From IMG/VR virus record IMGVR_UViG_3300044808_000022, positions 1 through 42,634 of that record: DNA of 42,634 bases, one strand, 5' to 3'. The stretch's first letter is position 1, and the number at the start of each line of letters is the position of its first letter. The stretch comes from a virus. The notes below the pieces were generated by a model, which saw only the letters and a program-made list of their open reading frames with translations, had not been told where the DNA came from and did not search any database. Of the stretch, positions 38,027-42,634 are shown one piece after another. Both the position numbers and the translations under genes were made by a program.

Positions 38027-39471
38027 GGCCACGTCGGCACAACCACCACCGACAACTCCGCGGCCGCCGTCACCTCGACCCGGGCGATCACCGCCGCCAA
38101 CAACGCCCGCCGGTCCACCGCCGGAATCGTCTCCCACTCAGCCAACAAGCCCCCGTACACGGCGAAGTCCAGGGCCGGCGCCGACTCACGCATCTCCGCC
38201 TGCTCGAGCCTCGCGGCGACAAGGGACCTCGTCGCCACCAGCTCGTCTCTGGCGTCCCGGAACGCCTGCTCCGGGATCTCGCGCATCGCCCGGTCGACCG
38301 CCAACTGGGCCAGCGCCTTGTCCAACTTCACGATGTCCCGCGCCAGGCGGCGGCCCTCATGTTCGGCGGTGACCTGCCGCACCACCGCCGCTTCCTTCGC
38401 AGCGGCCGCCGCATCAACGTCATCCACCAGCTCCCGCAGCCACCGCAGCACCGCCCGCTCCACCTTCGGGAGAGACGGAAGCCGGTTCCCGCACCCCGAC
38501 GCGCCCTCCCGGCGGCGCCTCTCACAGCGGTACGACACCCCGCGGGCATGCGTGTTCGGGTACATCGGCGCCCCACACAACCCGCAGAACACCAGCCCCG
38601 ACAGCGGATACCGGGACCCCTTCGTCCGCGACGGCTGCCACCTCACCACACCCCGCCGCAACCGGTACGCCTGCCACTCCCCCTCCGTGATCACCGGCTC
38701 ATGCGCACCAGGAACCCACCGGTGCTCCGCCAGAATGTGCAGCAGCCCGGCGCCGAACCCGGCATCCATCATCCGCAGCAGATGCCCGGACTTGAACCGG
38801 TTCCCCGCCGTCGACACATGCCCCTGCACATCCAGCCACCGGGTCAACGCCCCCGCGGACTCCCCGGCGATGTACCGGCGGTACAGGTCGGCGAGCACCG
38901 GGCCCGTCTTCTCATCCGGCCGGTACCCGACACCCCGCTCGTACGTGTAGCCCCACCGCGGCAGCCCGTCCGTGGGCAGCCCCATGGCGAGGCGACGCGC
39001 GTGGGTTTCTTTCCACTGCTCGCCCTTGACTTCCGACTCCCATGCCGCGAGCTCGGCCAGCATCCCCCGCGCCAGGCGGCCCGTGGACGTCGTGGTGTCG
39101 AGGCCTTCGGTGGCGGACTCGAGGGTCCCGCCGGCGACTTCGATGCGGTCCACGGCGATCGCCCATCTTCGGCGGTGCCGGGCGGCGCGGGAAAATTTCC
39201 ACACGAGGACGACGTCGATGTCCCCGTCCTCGACCTTGCTGATGGCGTCGTCGAGTTTGCGCCACCACTTCGACCGGTCCCGTGACGCCGTCTCGTCGAG
39301 GGCTTCGACCCATTCGGTGACGTCGATGCCGCTGCGCGCGGCGTAGTCGGAGATCGCGGTCCGCTGCAGGGTTGGGGAGATGAGGTCTTCCCGGCCGCGG
39401 GCTTTCGACACCCGGACGAGGGCGATACCGCGGCGTGGAGCGTCCGAGACGGGGCGGAGACTGCCAGGCAT
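38017..39471 (-). CDS. Large serine recombinase (integrase)
   Basis: A 484-residue protein. Residues 14-160 are the resolvase catalytic domain with nucleophile Ser22 (VRVSK) and the VLVWKFSRAARHRR helix. The recombinase domain follows (GYTYERGVGYRP), then a zinc ribbon (CGLCG ... YRC ... SGCGN, about 300-335) with an inserted coiled coil (about 345-420). Length is at the small end of phage integrases. It recombines attP with attB, and needs a directionality factor for excision. A small gene lies just upstream on the same strand. Confidence 0.92.
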   Translation of the reverse strand: MPGSLRPVSDAPRRGIALVRVSKARGREDLISPTLQRTAISDYAARSGIDVTEWVEALDETASRDRSKWWRKLDDAISKVEDGDIDVVLVWKFSRAARHRRRWAIAVDRIEVAGGTLESATEGLDTTTSTGRLARGMLAELAAWESEVKGEQWKETHARRLAMGLPTDGLPRWGYTYERGVGYRPDEKTGPVLADLYRRYIAGESAGALTRWLDVQGHVSTAGNRFKSGHLLRMMDAGFGAGLLHILAEHRWVPGAHEPVITEGEWQAYRLRRGVVRWQPSRTKGSRYPLSGLVFCGLCGAPMYPNTHARGVSYRCERRRREGASGCGNRLPSLPKVERAVLRWLRELVDDVDAAAAAKEAAVVRQVTAEHEGRRLARDIVKLDKALAQLAVDRAMREIPEQAFRDARDELVATRSLVAARLEQAEMRESAPALDFAVYGGLLAEWETIPAVDRRALLAAVIARVEVTAAAELSVVVVPTWPVG

Positions 39472-39483
39472 GGCCGGGGGCCT

Positions 39484-39639
39484 CTACTGCTGATCGTCCT
39501 CCTCGCGGTCGCGGATCTTCTGCAGTGCGTGGATGAGGTCGTCGACGCGGACTCGCTGCCGGATGACGAGAACGCTCCCCGCTGCGGAGGAGACGAGGGC
39601 GGCTGTGTCCGTGATGTGCGCTGTGGTGACTTGGTGCAT
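39484..39639 (-). CDS. Small hypothetical protein upstream of the serine integrase (51 aa)
   Basis: Read leftward, ATG at 39639 follows GGAGGTCGCACA, a strong ribosome site. The 51 residues hold a Ser/Ala/Val strand region (LVSSAAGSVLVIRQRVR) and an acidic/basic C-terminal helix. It ends 12 nt before the integrase start, so the two form an operon. The size would suit a directionality factor or a regulator; there is no direct evidence. Confidence 0.6.
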   Translation of the reverse strand: MHQVTTAHITDTAALVSSAAGSVLVIRQRVRVDDLIHALQKIRDREEDDQQ

Positions 39640-39659
39640 TTGTGCGACCTCCGCAGCGG
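39579..39659. promoter_or_regulatory. 12-bp inverted repeat masking a ribosome binding site
   Basis: CCTCCGCAGCGG (39648-39659) covers the Shine-Dalgarno of the 51-residue leftward gene, and its exact complement (39579-39590) lies inside the same gene. In the leftward mRNA they can pair over 12 bp and hide the ribosome site, with a 57-nt loop holding the start codon. Confidence 0.5.
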
Positions 39660-39790
39660 TTTTGTGCGGTCGTCGAGGGGGGCCCTTCGGCGATCTGGGC
39701 GGTGATGGTGATCAACGATCATCGAGGCCCACACGTTACGGGGGGTGTGTGCAACTTCACTATGGATTCATCCGATCGGCCTAGCAAGTG
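39660..39790. other. Gene-free region between integrase operon and repressor
   Basis: About 130 bases with no plausible gene. Around 39728-39752 is CCACACGTTACGGGGGGTGTGTG, whose CACAC and GTGTG arms give a small imperfect dyad; serine integrase attP sites often lie upstream of int and have such symmetry, so this is a second attP candidate. The leftward promoter for the integrase operon should also be here, but no clear hexamers stand out. Confidence 0.35.
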
Positions 39791-40153
39791 CTACCCGTTC
39801 GTGTCGCGATGACCGGAATCCAAGACAGCGAGAGCCGCTTCGACCGACTTTCGGGCGGTCTCGGCGAGCAGTTCCCTGGCCTCGTCGGAGAGACCTGCCG
39901 GGATCGGGATGGTGACGGTCAAGCCGGGTTGCACTTCGATCTCGGCGACTTCCTGGTACGGGTTGAGGCTGATCCCGAGTACCTGTTCCAGCGCCCCGGT
40001 GCGGTTCCGGGGCGCGGAGATGCCTTGCTCCCAGTTGATGACGGAGCGCACGGACGCGCCGACCTTGCCGGCGAGCTCCTGCTGGGTCCAGTGCTTCTGT
40101 TCGCGCGCTGCCTTGATGCGGCGACCCAGCTCCTCGGGTTGCATGTTGCACAT
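39791..40153 (-). CDS. XRE-family repressor
   Basis: Read leftward. An HTH of the lambda-repressor type occupies the first 55 residues (LGRRIKAAREQ, TQQELAGKVGASVRSVINWEQG), followed by a helical C-terminal half without a peptidase domain. Start choices are ATG 40153, ATG 40144 (just before PEELGRR) or ATG 40231; I prefer 40153/40144, since GTTGCA hexamers sit directly on them and the longer version adds non-conserved sequence. With the divergent XRE gene it forms a likely lysogeny switch. Confidence 0.75.
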   Translation of the reverse strand: MCNMQPEELGRRIKAAREQKHWTQQELAGKVGASVRSVINWEQGISAPRNRTGALEQVLGISLNPYQEVAEIEVQPGLTVTIPIPAGLSDEARELLAETARKSVEAALAVLDSGHRDTNG

Positions 40154-40160
40154 CGTTGCA
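40138..40160. promoter_or_regulatory. Three GTTGCA operator hexamers at the repressor start
   Basis: GTTGCA at 40138-40143, 40145-40150 and 40155-40160, all in the same direction, overlap the likely start codons of the leftward repressor. The last two are spaced 10 bp, one helical turn. They match the other two clusters in this divergent region. Confidence 0.7.
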
Positions 40161-40268
40161 GGCTGCGGTGTGAAACGCACGCTCTTCGCGTGCCCAAGAC
40201 TGTCCGGTTCCTGGACCGATGTCACAGTCATCACAGAGTGCACCTTAGCGTCCTGTTGACAGCCGCGC

Positions 40269-40284
40269 GTTGCAGATAGTTGCA
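40269..40284. promoter_or_regulatory. Two GTTGCA operator hexamers, 10 bp apart
   Basis: GTTGCA at 40269-40274 and 40279-40284, one helical turn apart, midway between the divergent XRE genes. A TTGACA hexamer lies just upstream at 40256-40261, so these sites may cover a further promoter. Confidence 0.7.
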
Positions 40285-40303
40285 GAAAAGTGCGCTCGGC
40301 CTA

Positions 40304-40332
40304 TTGACCGCCTGCACCTCGTTGCATACTGT
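40304..40332 (+). promoter_or_regulatory. Promoter with -35 TTGACC and -10 TACTGT, giving a leaderless mRNA
   Basis: TTGACC (40304-40309) and TACTGT (40327-40332) are exactly 17 bp apart. The expected transcription start, 7-8 nt after the -10, falls on or next to the A of ATG 40340, and no Shine-Dalgarno is present, so the transcript should be leaderless. GTTGCA copies at 40321-40326 and 40331-40336 lie in the spacer and over the -10 end. Confidence 0.75.
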
Positions 40333-40339
40333 TGCACCC

Positions 40340-40654
40340 ATGACGACGCGACAGGTGAACGGGACTGCAATCCGCAGGATCCGTGAAGACAGCGGCAAGT
40401 CGCTGCGGCAGCTCGTTGCTGACGTGGAGGACCTCTCGGCCGGGCACCTCTCCCGCGTCGAGAACGGCATCGTCCAGCCCTCCCCCGCGATGCTCCGACG
40501 CATCGCCGACGCCCTTGGTGTGTCGCTCGACGACATCTCCACCCGCGCCGACGATTCACCAGCTGCCAGCGCGGTGCGCGCCGAGCCTGTTGTGGGCGTG
40601 CACGGAGATGCCTACGGCGATAACGACTCCGCAGACGAGTCGGTGGCGTCATGA
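40340..40654 (+). CDS. XRE-family regulator (Cro-like position)
   Basis: A 104-residue protein. Residues 8-65 are an XRE HTH (AIRRIREDSGKSLRQLVADVE, LSAGHLSRVENG, LRRIADALGVSLDDI); the last 40 residues are acidic and probably disordered. It starts at ATG 40340, apparently without leader. It is divergent from the other XRE gene and is the first gene of the rightward early operon, which fits a Cro- or excision-control-like role. Confidence 0.82.
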   Translation: MTTRQVNGTAIRRIREDSGKSLRQLVADVEDLSAGHLSRVENGIVQPSPAMLRRIADALGVSLDDISTRADDSPAASAVRAEPVVGVHGDAYGDNDSADESVAS

Positions 40655-40797
40655 CTGGCCTGCTGATCATGTCGTCCGCCTGCTACGTCGGCGGGAACAC
40701 GCTGACCGCGTTCTACCGGCGCAGCGCCGGCCGGTGGGTTAACGCCGCGCTCCTCGCCACCCTGGCTGCCGTGTTCGTCGTGCTGGCGGTGGCGTGA
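40651..40797 (+). CDS. Small membrane protein (48 aa)
   Basis: Starts at the ATG overlapping the XRE stop (ATGA) and ends in TGA overlapping the next ATG. Two hydrophobic stretches (about residues 2-16 and 30-48) are linked by a basic YRRSAGRW loop. Its position just behind an immunity regulator is often used for superinfection exclusion proteins; this is inference. Confidence 0.6.
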   Translation: MTGLLIMSSACYVGGNTLTAFYRRSAGRWVNAALLATLAAVFVVLAVA

Positions 40798-41000
40798 TGA
40801 CCCGCGATGAGGCCGTGAGCCGGGCGGCGCAGATCGCTGTCGATGCCTGCGCCCGCCGTGACGCGATGACTCCGCGGGAGGCCGCTGAGGCCGCGTGGTC
40901 GCCGGGTTGCGGGCGGACGGTCGAGCAGCTGGAGGAACTGATCCGCGCTGACCGCGCTGACCGCGCCGGCCGGGTCGCGGCCCGTACGCGTACTGCCTGA
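40797..41000 (+). CDS. Hypothetical protein (67 aa)
   Basis: A helical Ala/Arg-rich protein with two Cys, starting at the ATG of TGATG. The end carries a short RADRADRAGR repeat. I recognise similar small proteins in Streptomyces phages and plasmids but no function. A 70-nt gap with a possible hairpin (GGCCCGTGCC with GGCACGAGCC) follows. Confidence 0.6.
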   Translation: MTRDEAVSRAAQIAVDACARRDAMTPREAAEAAWSPGCGRTVEQLEELIRADRADRAGRVAARTRTA

Positions 41001-41070
41001 TCACACCCGAGGCCCGTGCCACCCCTCCTGCAAAGAGCGCGGCACGAGCCCCAGACAGAAGGAGCATCGC

Positions 41071-41370
41071 ATGTCCGATCAGTCCAGCACCAACCCGGCG
41101 GCCAGGTCCAATCAGGACATCGCCGTACAGATGTACGACCGGCGCGTCACGCACACCATCTCGCGCCTGCGGGAGCTGGCCGACGAGGTGGAGCGCGCTG
41201 CCCGTGTCCGCAACCCCGGCGACGGCGGCTCCGGATGGGTGAGCGCGTCCGCTGACGTGGTCCACGCCCTCGCGTGGGGGTTCGCGAATCTCAACACCAG
41301 CGGCATCGTGACCGCTGCCGAGGAGGTCGTGCGGGCCACGCACGCCGACGAGCACGAGGTGTCGTCGTGA
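41071..41370 (+). CDS. Hypothetical protein (99 aa)
   Basis: A soluble helical protein (RVTHTISRLRELADEVERAARV, then ADVVHALAWGFANLN). GAAGGAGCATCGC precedes the ATG. The stop overlaps the next GTG. It looks like a conserved early protein; no family name can be given. Confidence 0.65.
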   Translation: MSDQSSTNPAARSNQDIAVQMYDRRVTHTISRLRELADEVERAARVRNPGDGGSGWVSASADVVHALAWGFANLNTSGIVTAAEEVVRATHADEHEVSS

Positions 41371-41681
41371 GCGCCGATTTCCCGTCGGGGACGTTCCCGG
41401 CGACCGGCCACACCCCGGCCCCCAGCGTTCCTGCCGGTCCGCAGGTCGGAGACATCGTCGTCTACGTCGGCGACGTCACTGGCAGGAGCGCGGCGTGGCG
41501 ACGGAGGAAGGACGCCGGGACCGAGTTCATCGTGACCCGGTCCCAGTCGTACGGCGTCCAGTGCACCGAGGTGGTCCGGGGCGACGACGACGACTGGCGT
41601 GACGACAACGACTGGTTCTTCGCTGACCCCAGCAGTGTCCGCGTGGTCCGCCGCGCCTCATACACCGAGGTGCAGTCGTGA
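41367..41681 (+). CDS. Hypothetical protein with SH3-like beta barrel (104 aa)
   Basis: After a Pro-rich start, residues 25-100 form a small beta barrel (GDIVVYVGDVTGR, then FIVTRSQSYGVQCTEVVRG and DPSSVRVVRR) resembling phage early proteins that bind DNA or RNA. A DDDDWRDDNDW stretch is strongly acidic. GTGA overlaps on both sides. Confidence 0.6.
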   Translation: MSADFPSGTFPATGHTPAPSVPAGPQVGDIVVYVGDVTGRSAAWRRRKDAGTEFIVTRSQSYGVQCTEVVRGDDDDWRDDNDWFFADPSSVRVVRRASYTEVQS

Positions 41682-41917
41682 CCGCCGCGGTGGTGAATGT
41701 GAACGCGGCGGCCTTGCAGCGGGCTGTGGCGGCGCCGAAGCCGAAGGGTCGCCCGTATCGGGTGGTGTTCTTCGTGGAGCACCGGAAGGTCGCGGTGCTG
41801 AGCACGTCGGCGCGGTCCCGTCGGGACGCGGTCGAGCATGCGCAGGTCATCGCTGACCACACCCGCATGTACCGGGGTTTGAAGCTCACGTACTCCGTGT
41901 CGGCGGTGACGTCGTGA
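41678..41917 (+). CDS. Hypothetical protein (79 aa)
   Basis: A small alpha/beta protein: Ala-rich helix, basic linker, strand (YRVVFFVEH), helix (SRRDAVEHAQVIADH), strand. The layout is compact and protein-like. GTG start coupled to the previous stop; the stop overlaps the next GTG. Function unknown. Confidence 0.6.
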   Translation: MTAAVVNVNAAALQRAVAAPKPKGRPYRVVFFVEHRKVAVLSTSARSRRDAVEHAQVIADHTRMYRGLKLTYSVSAVTS

Positions 41918-42273
41918 CCGCCGACCTGACCCAGCGCATCACCGCGGCGATGGACGAGGCCGAGAAGCTGGCCGATGCCGCGATCGACGACATGACCGAG
42001 AGCGACTACTTCGCCGGGGACGACAGCCCCGCCGCGTGGACTCTCGGCGTTACAGGTGGCCTCGGTGGTCCGGTCGGAGAACACGCCGCGTTCTGGTCCC
42101 CGGACCGGGTGCTGGCCCTGATCGCCGCCGACCGGCGCGTGCTCGCGCGGCACCAGCCCGTCGATAAAGGCCGTGTGGAGAGCTGCTGCCAGTGGTGCTG
42201 CCAAGCAATTCGGTGCTGCCCCTGGCCCTGCCCGGACATGCGAGACCTCGCCGCCCGGTGGGTGACGTCGTGA
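41914..42273 (+). CDS. DUF6221-like protein
   Basis: A 119-residue protein with an N-terminal helix, a central RVLALIAADRRVLARH helix and a C-terminal Cys cluster (CCQWCC, then CCPWPCPDMRDLAA). The helix plus Cys plus PCP...LA ending is the pattern of a family widespread in Streptomyces genomes and phages. Here the Cys region is unusually dense. Coupled by GTGA on both sides. Confidence 0.7.
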   Translation: MTADLTQRITAAMDEAEKLADAAIDDMTESDYFAGDDSPAAWTLGVTGGLGGPVGEHAAFWSPDRVLALIAADRRVLARHQPVDKGRVESCCQWCCQAIRCCPWPCPDMRDLAARWVTS

Positions 42274-42617
42274 CCGCCTTCAAGCCCGGCGACCGGGTAC
42301 TCGTCCGCGCCACAGTGAGCGCGGGCCAGGACTACAACGGCGACCTCTACCTCCGGAGCGACCTCAGCCGCCGTGGCTTCTACGCGACGCCACGCGACCT
42401 GGAGCTCATCTCCGAGCCGGAGCGTACCGACCCGGAGCTGATCCCGGGCATGGTCGTCGCGCCGAAGGACGAGGCAGACCAGCGCCGCTGGTGGGTGCGG
42501 GACGCCCTGTACGGCGGGCTCCTGTTCGCACCGGCGTCGGCGATGCCGTCGGGTCCGCGGCGGGACTTGCCTGCCGAGATCCGCGTGGTGTTCGACCCGC
42601 GCGAGGCGACGTCGTGA
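42270..42617 (+). CDS. Hypothetical protein with N-terminal beta barrel (115 aa)
   Basis: Begins with FKPGDRVLVRATV, a KOW/SH3-like opening, followed by short strands and a RRWWVRDALYG turn. It resembles the protein at 41367 in being a small acidic beta protein of the early operon. GTG start overlaps the previous stop; the stop overlaps the next GTG at 42614. Role unknown. Confidence 0.6.
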   Translation: MTAFKPGDRVLVRATVSAGQDYNGDLYLRSDLSRRGFYATPRDLELISEPERTDPELIPGMVVAPKDEADQRRWWVRDALYGGLLFAPASAMPSGPRRDLPAEIRVVFDPREATS

Positions 42618-42634
42618 GCGCCCGCCGGTACCTG
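42614..42634 (+). CDS. Start of a further early gene (truncated by window)
   Basis: A GTG overlapping the previous stop (GTGA at 42614) opens a frame that runs to the window edge for seven codons. The same coupling as the genes before it indicates the early operon continues to the right. Confidence 0.45.

Noticed and set aside
37884-38042. N-terminal extension of the leftward ribbon-helix-helix gene
   Set aside because: It would run through two palindromic operators and the dyad at the integrase end; ATG 37883 starts right at the conserved fold.
1-42634. tRNA genes, CRISPR arrays, insertion sequences
   Set aside because: I saw no cloverleaf with a TTCGANNC arm, no regular direct-repeat/spacer pattern, and no transposase or terminal repeats. 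The recombinases have integrase-type, not transposase, features.

Overview
The window is a high-G+C sequence that reads as a near-contiguous piece of a temperate, siphovirus-like actinobacteriophage genome (free phage, prophage or phage-plasmid). Evidence for an actinobacterial setting: strong G/C bias at third codon positions, frequent GTG starts, genes packed with ATGA/GTGA/TGATG overlaps, -10 boxes of the TAGNNT type, and gene families (DUF2637/SpdB, TraB-type translocase, DUF6221-like protein) that I know mainly from Streptomyces and relatives. Neither window edge looks like a chromosome/prophage junction: both ends cut through genes.

Layout. (1) 1-2000: small genes ending in a proteasome-beta/HslV-like peptidase, a one-helix membrane protein and an HNH endonuclease. 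(2) 2045-8851: packaging and head genes (small and large terminase, portal, MuF-like protein, scaffold, decoration protein, Phage_cap_E-type major capsid protein), closed by two perfect hairpins. (3) 8979-12300: a structural protein, a beta-helix (pectate-lyase-like) protein and a protein made of about thirteen 22-residue repeats, placed unusually between capsid and connector genes. (4) 12288-23682: head-tail connectors, tail terminator, tail tube, tail assembly chaperones with a -1 slippery site, tape measure, distal tail and minor tail proteins. (5) 23682-26645: membrane and lysis genes (amidase endolysin, holin-like proteins), closed by a strong terminator hairpin.

(6) 26726-27827 (minus strand): a three-gene operon headed by a ribbon-helix-helix protein, facing two copies of a 14-bp palindrome. 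(7) 27999-34201: a module resembling the transfer region of actinomycete conjugative plasmids/AICEs: a DUF2637/SpdB-like protein, small membrane proteins, a basic Spd-like protein, a TraB/FtsK-type DNA translocase, a dense repeat array just behind it, and a membrane-anchored Mrr-type nuclease. (8) 34291-37465: small genes behind a dyad-overlapped promoter, then a tyrosine recombinase and an endonuclease VII-like protein. (9) 37500-40153 (minus): ribbon-helix-helix regulator, large serine integrase, a 51-residue gene and an XRE repressor. (10) 40340-42634: a divergent XRE gene and a run of small early genes that continues past the right edge.

How it works together: the left half builds, fills and releases a siphoviral particle. 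The serine integrase plus the divergent XRE pair, with seven GTTGCA hexamers between and over their starts, look like the lysogeny switch. Between them lies what appears to be a hexameric double-stranded-DNA transfer system of the Streptomyces type, so the element may spread both as a virion and by mycelial conjugation. The two-mode idea is inference; the genes supporting it are visible in the sequence.
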